The notes: generated by a model from the letters alone, not told the origin. A DNA stretch of 36,836 nucleotides from Microbacteriaceae bacterium 3FA27C10 (GCA_005502775.1 SCNI01000034.1:1-36836); one strand, 5' to 3'; numbered from the stretch's first letter, positions 7,651 to 16,910 are shown. Translations and numbers: made by a program.

Positions 7651-9344
7651 CCGACGAGAACCGACTCCTCGCCGGGCGCTACCGTCTGGGCGAACTGATC
7701 GGCCGCGGCGGCATGTCGAACGTGTACTCCGGCCGAGACGAACGCCTCGGACGTCAGGTCGCGATCAAGCTGCTGAAGTCGTCGCTCGCCGGCGACCCCG
7801 TCTTCCGCACCCGCTTCCGCCAGGAGGCCCAGGCGGCGTCGCGGATGGCGCATCCCACCATCGTGCGCGTCTTCGACGCCGGCGAGGAACGGGTCATCGA
7901 GCCCGGCGGCTTCGAGGGCATCGTGCCCTTCATCGTGATGGAGTTCGTCGAGGGCACGTTGCTCAAAGACCTCATCAAGAAGGGCCCGGTCGACTCGGCC
8001 GAGGCCATCCGTATCACCGAGGGCATCCTCACGGCGCTGGAGTACTCGCACCGCGCCGGTGTCGTGCACCGCGACATCAAGCCCGGCAACGTCATGGTCA
8101 CGCACGGCGGCCAGGTGAAGGTGATGGACTTCGGCATCGCCCGGGCCATCTCCGACTCCTCGGCCACGGTCGCGCAGACCACGGCCATCCTCGGCACCGC
8201 CCAGTACTTCTCGCCCGAGCAGGCCCGCGGCGAGTCCGTCGACGCGCGTACCGACCTCTACTCCACCGGCGTCGTGCTCTTCGAGATGCTCACCGGCCAG
8301 CCTCCCTTCAAGGGCGAGACCCCGGTGGCCGTGGCCTACCAGCATGTGAGCGAGATGCCGGTCGCGCCCTCGAGCATCAACCCCACGGTGTCACCGGCGA
8401 TCGACCAGGTCGTCCTGCACGCTCTCGCCAAAGACCGCTTCGCGCGCTTCCAGAACGCCGTCGAGTTCCGCACCGACCTCGAGATCGCCGGCGCCGGCAA
8501 GATCCCGTCGAAGCGTCTCCCGGCCGACGACTTCCAGTCCTCCCTGTTCGGCGCGCCGCCGAGCCTGGCGCAGGGCAGCGAATCGGCACTCACCCAGCTC
8601 GCGGGCGACGACGAGTACGCGGTGCGCACGCAGTCCCGGCCACCGGTGGTCTGGATCTGGGCCGGCATCATCTCGGTCGCCGTCATCCTCGTGGCCATCG
8701 TGTTCTGGGTGCTCACCCTGCAGCCCACCAACACGCTGCCCTCCACCTCGAGAGAGGTGCCCAACGTCACCGGGCAGACCTTCGAAGCGGCGGATGCGAC
8801 ACTCCAGCAGCTCAATCTCGTCACGGCTCGCAGAGATGTCTACAGCGACACCATCCCTGCCGGCCAGGCGGTCGACACCGACCCCGTGGCCGGAACGATC
8901 GTCAGCCCCGACACCGTGATCACGGTGCACGTCTCCCAGGGGCGCCAGGCCATCGCCATCCCGAACCTGCAAGGCAAGTCGGCCGCCGACGCGGCCGCCG
9001 CTCTGTCGGCGGCGAAATTCACGGTGGGCCAGACCAATAAGGAGAACTCTGCCGACGTGCCGGTCGACGTGGTCATCCGCACCGATCCCGCCGCGGCCAC
9101 CAATGCCTACGCGGGCGACACCGTCAACATCGTGGTCTCCACCGGCCTCGTGACCGTCCCCGATGTCTCGGGGCAGCCCATCGACGTGGCGCGCACCACC
9201 CTCACCCAACTGCAGCTCGACGTGAAGGTCGACACCGACCCGGGCTGCAAGACGGCTGCGAGCAACCCGGTGTCGAGCCAGTCCATCGCGGCCGGGGATG
9301 CGGCACAGAAGTCCACGATCACCATCCGCTACTGCGTCGGCTGA
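7647..9344 (+). CDS. pknB: PknB: PASTA-domain Ser/Thr protein kinase
   Basis: A 565-residue kinase that senses muropeptides or lipid II through external PASTA repeats and phosphorylates wall and division proteins. The kinase domain (about 11-280) shows GRGGMSNVY, the VAIKLL lysine, HRDIKPGN, DFGIAR and SPEQAR. A membrane helix at about 334-358 is followed by three PASTA repeats (about 368-433, 434-502, 503-565). The third contains two cysteines (PGCKTA and the terminal RYCVG). The start is GTG overlapping the pknA stop (GTGA); the open frame reaches further back but only inside pknA. It is the last gene of the operon, with a hairpin 5 bp after the stop. Confidence 0.95.
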   Translation: MTDENRLLAGRYRLGELIGRGGMSNVYSGRDERLGRQVAIKLLKSSLAGDPVFRTRFRQEAQAASRMAHPTIVRVFDAGEERVIEPGGFEGIVPFIVMEFVEGTLLKDLIKKGPVDSAEAIRITEGILTALEYSHRAGVVHRDIKPGNVMVTHGGQVKVMDFGIARAISDSSATVAQTTAILGTAQYFSPEQARGESVDARTDLYSTGVVLFEMLTGQPPFKGETPVAVAYQHVSEMPVAPSSINPTVSPAIDQVVLHALAKDRFARFQNAVEFRTDLEIAGAGKIPSKRLPADDFQSSLFGAPPSLAQGSESALTQLAGDDEYAVRTQSRPPVVWIWAGIISVAVILVAIVFWVLTLQPTNTLPSTSREVPNVTGQTFEAADATLQQLNLVTARRDVYSDTIPAGQAVDTDPVAGTIVSPDTVITVHVSQGRQAIAIPNLQGKSAADAAAALSAAKFTVGQTNKENSADVPVDVVIRTDPAAATNAYAGDTVNIVVSTGLVTVPDVSGQPIDVARTTLTQLQLDVKVDTDPGCKTAASNPVSSQSIAAGDAAQKSTITIRYCVG

Positions 9345-9348
9345 TCGG

Positions 9349-9366
9349 CGAGCCCGTCTGGGCTCG
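9349..9366. terminator. Hairpin between convergent pknB and pabA
   Basis: CGAGCCC (9349-9355) and GGGCTCG (9360-9366) make a perfect 7-bp stem with a GTCT tetraloop directly after the pknB stop. No T tract follows. The genes on either side converge here, so one hairpin could act in both directions. The remaining bases up to 9425 hold further GC-rich short repeats but no gene. Confidence 0.6.
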
Positions 9367-9425
9367 GACGGACAGGGTGTCCGGATCACGCGCCTCCTGG
9401 GCCCGCGCTCCCGGGCAGCCGCGGC

Positions 9426-10067
9426 TCAGACGGCGGTGCGCAGCAGCGGGTTGAGCCCCGCTGCGGTCTCCGGGGCCTCGGCGAGCCCGGCCGTGGCCAG
9501 CCAGTTGCCGAGCATCCGGTAGCCGCCTTCGGTGAGCACCGACTCGGGGTGGAACTGCACGCCGTAGATGGGTGCGGTCACGTGCCGGAGCCCCATGATC
9601 ACGCCTCCCTCGGTGCGCGAGGTGACGGTGAGGCTGTCGGGGACCGTACCGTCGACGACCGCGAGCGAGTGGTAGCGGGTCGCCGTGAAGCCGTCGGGCA
9701 CGCCGTCGTAGAACGCGCTGTCGTCGTGACGGATGACGGAGGTCTTGCCGTGCATCAGCTCTTCGGCGTTGGTGACGGTGGCCCCCATCGCCTCGGCGAT
9801 CGCCTGATGTCCGAGGCAGACCCCGAGCAGCGGCGTGTTCGACTCCAGGGCGGCGAAGACCACGGGGATGGACACCCCGGCGTCGGAGGGCTTGCCGGGG
9901 CCAGGGGAGAGCAGCACCGCGTCGTATCCCGCGATGGTCTCCGCGGCGTCGGCGGCGTCGAAGGCGTCGTTCCGCACCACCGTCGTCTCGGCGCCCAGCT
10001 GCTGCAGGTAGCCGTTGAGGGTGTACACGAAGCTGTCGTAGTTGTCGATGACGAGAACGCGGGTCAT
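9426..10067 (-). CDS. pabA: Glutamine amidotransferase subunit of anthranilate/aminodeoxychorismate synthase
   Basis: A 213-residue class I glutaminase that releases ammonia from glutamine for a chorismate-using partner. The signatures are IDNYDSFVYTL at the N-terminus, LLSPGPG (oxyanion region), GVCLGHQA with the nucleophile Cys, and FHPES with the catalytic His and Glu. The PabA and TrpG families cannot be told apart by motif. M. tuberculosis calls the gene at this locus trpG, while a folate role is the usual annotation when no trp genes are adjacent. No partner subunit is in the window. The ATG overlaps the stop of the small membrane protein upstream (ATGA), so the two are probably co-translated. 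Confidence 0.9.
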   Translation of the reverse strand: MTRVLVIDNYDSFVYTLNGYLQQLGAETTVVRNDAFDAADAAETIAGYDAVLLSPGPGKPSDAGVSIPVVFAALESNTPLLGVCLGHQAIAEAMGATVTNAEELMHGKTSVIRHDDSAFYDGVPDGFTATRYHSLAVVDGTVPDSLTVTSRTEGGVIMGLRHVTAPIYGVQFHPESVLTEGGYRMLGNWLATAGLAEAPETAAGLNPLLRTAV

Positions 10068-10225
10068 CGGTCCACCGTGACATCTTGAACCGGAGCGGTC
10101 AAGTAGTCGATCCAGGGGAACACCCAGAACGCCAGCACGAAGAGCACCGCGGCGAGCAGGACGAGGAGAATGAGGATCCGCGCCCAGACCGGACCGGGCA
10201 GGATGCGCCACAAAGCTGCGTACAT
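10064..10225 (-). CDS. Small single-helix membrane protein (53 aa), unknown function
   Basis: An ATG at 10225 opens a 53-residue frame that ends in TGA overlapping the pabA ATG by 4 bp. It begins only 3 bp after the sortase stop. The sequence has a basic N-terminus (ALWRILPGPVWAR), one strongly hydrophobic helix (about residues 17-37) and a short tail ending VTVDR. Tight packing between two real genes, the ATGA coupling and GC-rich third positions all support it as real. I do not recognise a family. It may assist the sortase, but that is only a guess from position. Confidence 0.75.
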   Translation of the reverse strand: MYAALWRILPGPVWARILILLVLLAAVLFVLAFWVFPWIDYLTAPVQDVTVDR

Positions 10226-10228
10226 GAG

Positions 10229-11023
10229 TCAGGCCCCCACGATTCCGGCGATCTCGGCCGGCGCGCCGGCCGAGCGCGGCTGCCAGCCCGTGAGCACACC
10301 GTAGGCGATGATGCGCTCCGAGGCGATGTACAGAGGATTGCAGCTGGTGAGCGTGATGAGCCGGTCGGTCGGAGTCGCGCCGGGAACCTGCGGAACCGGG
10401 TCGATCACTCCGACGCCGTAGGGCGTCACGTATTCGAGACCGCGGAAGGTGTAGGTGTACCAGCCGTCCTGCGTCTCGACGTAGATCGGGTCGCCCACCT
10501 GCAGCTCGTTGATCTTGAGGAACGGGCTGCCCCAACCGTCGCGGTGCGCCGCGATGGCGAAGTTGCCCACCTGGCCCGGCATCTGCGTGCTCGGGTAGTG
10601 GCCCGCTCCGCCGTTGTTGAGCTTCTTGAAGTCGGAGCCGAAGCGCGGTACGTAGACCACGGCGAACTCCTGGGCGGCACTCGGAGTCGCGAGCACGGGC
10701 GGTTCGCCGAACGGGAACGACGCAGTCGTCGTCGGAGGGGCGGAGGCAGCGGCCGTCGACGGCGGCGTACTGCTACCCGAACCCGTGGCCCAGCTCTGCG
10801 AGAGCGAGCTCGCGTCTGAGGACTGATGGTTGCTCAGCATGATGCCGTTGAGCGAGAACTGCCAGCCGAGGAAGAGCAGAACCAGCACGCCGGCCGTGAT
10901 CAGCAGCTCGCCGAACACCCCGACGATGCGCGAAGCGACGCCGCGACGCGGGGTCTTCTGACGCCGTGGCCGCTTCGGCGGCTCGTCCTCGGCGGAATTC
11001 ACCAGGTCGAGAAGGTCGCTCAT
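10229..11023 (-). CDS. srtE: Class E sortase
   Basis: A 264-residue membrane transpeptidase that attaches secreted proteins to the wall. A basic cytoplasmic N-terminus (RPRRQKTPRR) precedes one membrane helix (about 36-56). A Ser/Thr/Ala/Pro-rich linker (about 66-118) follows, then the sortase beta-barrel with catalytic H160 (AAHRDG), C228 (LTSCNP) and R237 (SERII). Class E enzymes of Actinobacteria usually prefer LAxTG sorting signals, but no substrate gene lies in the window. The gene is divergent from crgA with a 103-bp gap, and two minus-strand genes follow in a probable operon. Confidence 0.9.
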   Translation of the reverse strand: MSDLLDLVNSAEDEPPKRPRRQKTPRRGVASRIVGVFGELLITAGVLVLLFLGWQFSLNGIMLSNHQSSDASSLSQSWATGSGSSTPPSTAAASAPPTTTASFPFGEPPVLATPSAAQEFAVVYVPRFGSDFKKLNNGGAGHYPSTQMPGQVGNFAIAAHRDGWGSPFLKINELQVGDPIYVETQDGWYTYTFRGLEYVTPYGVGVIDPVPQVPGATPTDRLITLTSCNPLYIASERIIAYGVLTGWQPRSAGAPAEIAGIVGA

Positions 11024-11030
11024 GACCACA

Positions 11031-11036
11031 ATCCTA
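11031..11036 (-). promoter_or_regulatory. Candidate -10 box for the sortase operon
   Basis: TAGGAT on the minus strand ends 7 nt before the sortase ATG. If used as a -10 hexamer it would start transcription at or next to the ATG, giving a leaderless message. The AGGA inside it could instead be a ribosome-binding site with 8-nt spacing. No convincing -35 is visible. Confidence 0.35.
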
Positions 11037-11113
11037 AGAGGCGCAAGCTGAGGAGAGGCCCCGAGTGCGCAGGCCTGTGGAAAACCGGTGGAGAACCCCA
11101 CGTCAAAGCCCGT

Positions 11114-11119
11114 TAGAAT
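11114..11119 (+). promoter_or_regulatory. Candidate -10 box for crgA, possibly leaderless
   Basis: TAGAAT lies 7 nt upstream of the crgA ATG, so transcription would begin at about 11126-11127. No Shine-Dalgarno sequence lies between the box and the ATG, which fits a leaderless mRNA. Such messages are common in Actinobacteria. A -35 hexamer is not obvious. Confidence 0.5.
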
Positions 11120-11126
11120 CGTCGGC

Positions 11127-11393
11127 ATGGCCCGAGACAAAGCATCCACCAAGGACGTCGCCCGCCGTTCCCGCGAGATCGAGCGCACGTCGAGCGAAGA
11201 CGCTGCGAACACGCCGAACCCCGTGTGGTTCAAGCCGGTCATGTTCGGGTTCATGCTGATCGGCCTGGTGTGGATCATCGTCTTCTACGTGAGCCAGGGC
11301 GTGTTCCCCATCCCCGACCTCGGCAGCTGGAACATCCTCATCGGCTTCGGCATCGCCTTCATCGGCTTCATCATGACCACGCGCTGGCGCTGA
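11127..11393 (+). CDS. crgA: CrgA: cell-division membrane protein
   Basis: An 88-residue protein with a charged cytoplasmic N-terminus (MARDKASTKDVARRSREIER) and two membrane helices (about 37-56 and 66-84) ending in TTRWR. It matches the CrgA/DUF881-neighbour family by size, topology and NPVWFKPVMFG, the motif before the first helix. In mycobacteria CrgA sits at the septum and holds FtsZ, FtsQ and FtsI together; in Streptomyces it blocks premature FtsZ rings. It points toward oriC, against gyrA, as it does in M. tuberculosis. Confidence 0.93.
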   Translation: MARDKASTKDVARRSREIERTSSEDAANTPNPVWFKPVMFGFMLIGLVWIIVFYVSQGVFPIPDLGSWNILIGFGIAFIGFIMTTRWR

Positions 11394-11433
11394 CCAGAGA
11401 ACATCCCCCTGAGCCAACACCCCCATTCGGAGC

Positions 11434-11453
11434 TAATTACACCGCTGTAATTA
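11434..11453. promoter_or_regulatory. AT-rich palindrome, possible operator
   Basis: TAATTACA (11434-11441) and TGTAATTA (11446-11453) form a perfect 8-bp inverted repeat around CCGC. It lies between the convergent crgA and rhomboid genes, right against a DnaA-box group. A 20-bp dyad this AT-rich is conspicuous in GC-rich DNA and resembles a dimeric regulator site more than a terminator. No known regulator is assigned. Confidence 0.4.
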
Positions 11454-11508
11454 TCCCCAGTGTGGAAACTCTTGTGGATAAGTCCACAGGTGTGGATAAC
11501 CCTGTGGA
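11451..11508. promoter_or_regulatory. Remote cluster of DnaA boxes
   Basis: Two perfect TTATCCACA boxes read on the minus strand lie at 11473-11481 and 11491-11499, 18 bp apart. A one-mismatch box TTATCCCCA lies at 11451-11459, and partial copies (TGTGGAAAC at 11461, TGTGGAATAA at 11503) lie close by. TCCACAGG and CCTGTGGA (11483-11490, 11501-11508) also form an 8-bp inverted repeat around the second box. The cluster is about 11.5 kb from oriC, in the gap between crgA and the rhomboid gene. Confidence 0.7.
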
Positions 11509-11529
11509 ATAAGCCGTGACTCCCGCTGT

Positions 11530-12381
11530 CTAGGCGAGGACGGCGGCCCCCACGGTGACCGCCACCAGCGCGACACCCACCAGCGACACGAGCGCAACCT
11601 GTGCGCTGCGCATCCGGATGGCGCGGGTGCGCACGAAGATGAGGGCCACGAGCAGCCCGACCACGAGCCCTCCCACGTGCGCCTGCCACGAGATGCCCGG
11701 CACGAAGAAGCCGTAGGCGAGGTTGATTGCCACGAGCACGATGAGCTGCACACTGCTGCCGCCCAGGTGCCGGTTGATCACGAAGAACGCGCCCATCAGT
11801 CCGAAGATCGCCCCGGATGCGCCCACCACCGCGGTGAACGGACCGGTGAAGAGCACGACGGCCACCGAGCCGCCGAGGCCGGAGAGCAGGAACAGCGCCA
11901 GGTATCGCCACGTGCCCAGCATCCGCTCGAGCGCGCTGCCGAAGATGAACAGCGTGTACATGTTGAGCAGCACGTGCAGGATCGAGGCGTGGGCGAACAC
12001 GGCGGTGATCATGCGCCACGGCTCGAGCGGTGCTCCCGAACTCGGGAGCACGTATGCCGGAGCGAACTGGATGGCTCGCGTCACATTGAGCCCCGGAATC
12101 GACTGCAGCAAGAACACCACGAGACAGATCGCGATGATGAGGTAGGTCATCACCGGCGCATCCGCCCCCGTGAGATTGCGCAGGAACGCCGGGCGGCCGC
12201 GATTCACCCGCGGGGCCTCACGGCGATCCTGCCGGGCGCACTCCACGCAGTGCACGCCCACGGCGGCCTGCACCTGGCACTCCGGGCAGATGGTGCGCCC
12301 GCAGCGCTGACAGAGCACGAAGCTCTGCCGGCCGGGGTGGCGGTAGCAGTAGTTGTCCGGCGAGGCCGGGGCGCTGGTCAT
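11530..12381 (-). CDS. Rhomboid-family intramembrane serine protease with N-terminal zinc-binding region
   Basis: A 283-residue membrane protease. The first 50 residues are cysteine-rich (C12, H15, C24, C27, C32, C35, C45, C48), a B-box-like zinc-binding layout. Six or more hydrophobic helices follow from about residue 75. The catalytic dyad is visible as the Ser of GASGAIFG and the His of QAHVGG. The HxxLN-type motif HVLLNMYTLF before them is also typical. Bacterial rhomboids cleave membrane segments; this one's substrate is unknown. It lies 43 bp downstream of the cyclophilin on the same strand and probably shares its message. Confidence 0.92.
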   Translation of the reverse strand: MTSAPASPDNYCYRHPGRQSFVLCQRCGRTICPECQVQAAVGVHCVECARQDRREAPRVNRGRPAFLRNLTGADAPVMTYLIIAICLVVFLLQSIPGLNVTRAIQFAPAYVLPSSGAPLEPWRMITAVFAHASILHVLLNMYTLFIFGSALERMLGTWRYLALFLLSGLGGSVAVVLFTGPFTAVVGASGAIFGLMGAFFVINRHLGGSSVQLIVLVAINLAYGFFVPGISWQAHVGGLVVGLLVALIFVRTRAIRMRSAQVALVSLVGVALVAVTVGAAVLA

Positions 12382-12424
12382 CGACGGACTCCTGGGCTGC
12401 TACCGGTGGTGTGGTTCGGCGCGC

Positions 12425-12964
12425 TCAGACAGCCTCGACCGTGACGCTCTCGAGGACGACCTCGTCGAGCGGGCGATCGTAGGCGTCGGTCGCCACACCG
12501 GCGAGCTTGTCGACGATGCGACGCGAGGCGTCATCGGCGACCTCGCCGAAGATGGTGTGCTTGCCCTGGAGCCAGGTGGTCGGGCCGACGGTGATGAAGA
12601 ACTGCGAGCCGTTCGTGCCCTTGCCGCCCTGGATGCCGGCGTTGGCCATCGCGAGGATGTAGGGCTCGGTGAAGTCGAGCTCCGGGTTGATCTCGTCGTC
12701 GAAGCGGAAGCCGGGGCCGCCGGTGCCGTTGCCGAGCGGGTCGCCGCCCTGGATCATGAAGCCCGGGATGATGCGGTGGAACACGATGCCGTTGTAGAGC
12801 GGGGCGTTCGTGGGCTGGCCGGTCTTCGGGTCGGTCCACTCGGTCTCGCCGGTGGCGAGGCCGATGAAGTTCTTGACGGTCTTGGGCGCGTGGTGACCGT
12901 AGAGGTTCACCACGATCGGGCCGTGGTTGGTGGTGAGAGTGGCGACATGGGTGTGTGCGGGCAT
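12425..12964 (-). CDS. ppiA: Cyclophilin-type peptidyl-prolyl cis-trans isomerase
   Basis: A 179-residue cytoplasmic protein-folding enzyme with no signal peptide. The cyclophilin core is present: VFHRIIPGFMIQGGDPLGNG includes the catalytic Arg and the Phe/Met/Gln pocket, then AMANAG, NGSQFFIT, and a late Trp in TTWLQGKHTIFG. I chose ATG at 12964 (MPAHTHVAT), which matches family starts; a frame extends upstream without family similarity. M. tuberculosis ppiA occupies the same place near gyrA. The upstream 141 bp separate it from a divergent gene. Confidence 0.93.
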   Translation of the reverse strand: MPAHTHVATLTTNHGPIVVNLYGHHAPKTVKNFIGLATGETEWTDPKTGQPTNAPLYNGIVFHRIIPGFMIQGGDPLGNGTGGPGFRFDDEINPELDFTEPYILAMANAGIQGGKGTNGSQFFITVGPTTWLQGKHTIFGEVADDASRRIVDKLAGVATDAYDRPLDEVVLESVTVEAV

Positions 12965-13105
12965 GGTGCCAATTCTCTCATAGTGCCATCGCCGTTCAGT
13001 GAAGGTCCAGCGATTGTGAAGTCGATGATCAGTGCCTCCGCTACTGCGGGGCATGATTGCGTGGCAAGATGACAATGACCGTGCTCTCGCCGATGGAGGT
13101 TTCTT

Positions 13106-13657
13106 ATGAGTCTTTCCCGCAAGCGCCGCAAAGCGCTCAAGCGCCTGAAGGGAACGGCAGAAGACCTGTGGGTCGACCAGCAGGCCGTGCTCGACCGAGC
13201 CAACGCCATTCTGCGTGAGGCCGGCAAGCAGGCCAGCTACCTCGCCGACGAAGAAGTGAAGCCGCGGGTCAAGAGTGCCGTCGACACCGGCGCCGTCGCG
13301 CTGAGCAAGCGCGCCGCCGATGTCAAGGTCGCCGGCGAGACGGTGAAGCACCGCTTCACCACCGAGGTGCTGCCCGCCCTCGCCGGAACGATCGGATCGG
13401 CCGCCGCGGTGCTGCAGGCCTCCAACAACCCGGAGTTCGTCAAGCAGGCCGGCGCCCAGGTCTCCAAGGCCTCGAAGGCCCTGCAGCCGGCCCCCAAGGT
13501 CTCCGCCGGTTCGAAGGTCGGCCTGGTGTTCGTGATCAGCCTCGGCGTCGTCACCGCCGTCGGACTCGGCTACGCCCTGTGGCAGACCTTGCGCGCCGAC
13601 GACGAGCTCTGGATCGCCGACGAAGACCCGGAGCCCGAGACCAGCCCGGAGAGCTGA
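13106..13657 (+). CDS. Helical protein with C-terminal membrane segment, unknown function
   Basis: A 183-residue protein preceded by a good ribosome-binding site (GGAGG, 7 nt before the ATG). The N-terminus is very basic (MSLSRKRRKALKRLKG). Residues about 20-130 are predicted long amphipathic helices rich in Ala, Lys, Glu and Val, of apolipoprotein-like character. One membrane helix lies at about 135-157, and the tail is acidic (DDELWIADEDPEPET). Homologues in related Actinobacteria are, to my knowledge, labelled hypothetical or misleadingly as helicase; no helicase motif is present. It stands alone between divergent ppiA and tRNA-Ala and ends in its own terminator. Confidence 0.8.
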   Translation: MSLSRKRRKALKRLKGTAEDLWVDQQAVLDRANAILREAGKQASYLADEEVKPRVKSAVDTGAVALSKRAADVKVAGETVKHRFTTEVLPALAGTIGSAAAVLQASNNPEFVKQAGAQVSKASKALQPAPKVSAGSKVGLVFVISLGVVTAVGLGYALWQTLRADDELWIADEDPEPETSPES

Positions 13658-13676
13658 CTCCGCTCCCACGAACGAC

Positions 13677-13706
13677 GAAAGCCCCCGGCAGCTGGCGGGG
13701 GCTTTC
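13677..13706. terminator. Strong hairpin terminator
   Basis: GAAAGCCCCCG (13677-13687) and CGGGGGCTTTC (13696-13706) form a perfect 11-bp stem with an 8-nt loop, 20 bp after the stop of the helical membrane protein. The A/T ends of the stem give a short U run in both directions. It can also end the tRNA-Ile-tRNA-Ala transcript arriving from the other side. Confidence 0.85.
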
Positions 13707-13722
13707 TGGTGTGTTCAGCGGG

Positions 13723-13795
13723 TGGAGCCTGGGAGAATCGAACTCCCGACATCCTGCTTGCAAAGCAGGCGCTCTACCAACTGAGCTAAGGCCCC
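13723..13795 (-). tRNA. tRNA-Ala (anticodon TGC)
   Basis: On the minus strand GGGGCCT pairs with AGGCTCC, allowing one G-U pair, as the acceptor stem. The D arm TAGCTCAGTTGG, the anticodon loop TTTGCAA and the T arm GAGTTCGATTCTC are canonical. The discriminator is A and CCA is not encoded. Alanine identity is supported by the G3-U70 pair. It follows tRNA-Ile by 43 bp in the same orientation. Confidence 0.96.
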
Positions 13796-13838
13796 CCATC
13801 GGACATCAGTCCGCGGGAGATTTCTTGTGGATCTCTCG

Positions 13839-13912
13839 TGGGGCTACAAGGACTTGAACCTTGGACCTCTTCGTTATCAGCGAAGCGCTCTAACCGCCTG
13901 AGCTATAGCCCC
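13839..13912 (-). tRNA. tRNA-Ile (anticodon GAT)
   Basis: On the minus strand GGGGCTA pairs with TAGCCCC. The D arm reads TAGCTCAGGCGGTTAGA, the anticodon loop is CTGATAA and the T arm is AAGGTTCAAGTCCTT. The discriminator is A and CCA is not encoded. The tRNA-Ile/tRNA-Ala pair just past gyrA and the DUF3566 gene is standard in Actinobacteria. Confidence 0.96.
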
Positions 13913-13930
13913 GTTTTTTGACCAGAGAAG

Positions 13931-13960
13931 AGACTACCTTACCCCGGTCGCATCTCCCAA
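13931..13960 (-). promoter_or_regulatory. Candidate promoter of tRNA-Ile-tRNA-Ala
   Basis: On the minus strand TTGGGA (complement of 13955-13960) and TAGTCT (complement of 13931-13936) are separated by 18 bp. The -10 ends 18 nt before the mature tRNA-Ile. A weak 5-bp hairpin (CTCCC/GGGAG, 13954-13972) that may end the gyrA transcript overlaps its upstream side. Confidence 0.4.
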
Positions 13961-13978
13961 TCGAGTCGGGAGTGACCG

Positions 13979-14378
13979 TTATTTGTTGGTGAATCCGAGC
14001 ATCACGCCGCCCGTGATCCGCACGGCGAGGTTGTACAGCGCCGCCCAGATCGCGCCCAGCGCCGTGATCACGATCACGTTCAGGATGCCGACGACCACCG
14101 AGAAGCCCATCACCTGCGGCAGCGACGCGAAGTCGAACAGGTTGAAGTTCCCCGCGCCCGCGATGTCCTGCAGCAGCGTGTTGACCGAGTCGAACACGCC
14201 GGTCTGGTTCAGAACCGACCAGACGAGGAAGGCGGCGACGACCGTGATGATCCCGAGGATGATCGCGAGCAGGAAGGAGATCTTGAGCACCGACCAGAAG
14301 TCGATGTACACGAGCTTCAGCCGCACCTGCTTGGTGGTGGCGACTCGTGCCGTCTTCTTCGCGAACTTGTCGCCGAGA

Positions 14379-14386
<8 letters not shown>
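13979..14386 (-). CDS. DUF3566 membrane protein downstream of gyrA
   Basis: A 135-residue protein with two membrane helices (about 31-57 and 88-118) joined by a short external loop. It belongs to the DUF3566 family by its position after gyrA and the sequence [19 protein letters not shown]. tuberculosis Rv0007 is the counterpart. Function is unknown. The ATG at 14386 overlaps the end of gyrA by 8 bp, so it should be translated from the gyrBA message. Mycobacterial members have a longer, disordered N-terminus; this one is nearly all membrane domain. Confidence 0.88.

Positions 14387-16910
<2,524 letters not shown>

Noticed and set aside
13065-13070. CAAGAT as -10 for the helical membrane protein
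   Set aside because: No matching -35 and only a partial -10; left unassigned.
12965-13669. Upstream extension of the cyclophilin frame
   Set aside because: It runs antisense through the helical membrane protein and lacks similarity to cyclophilins.
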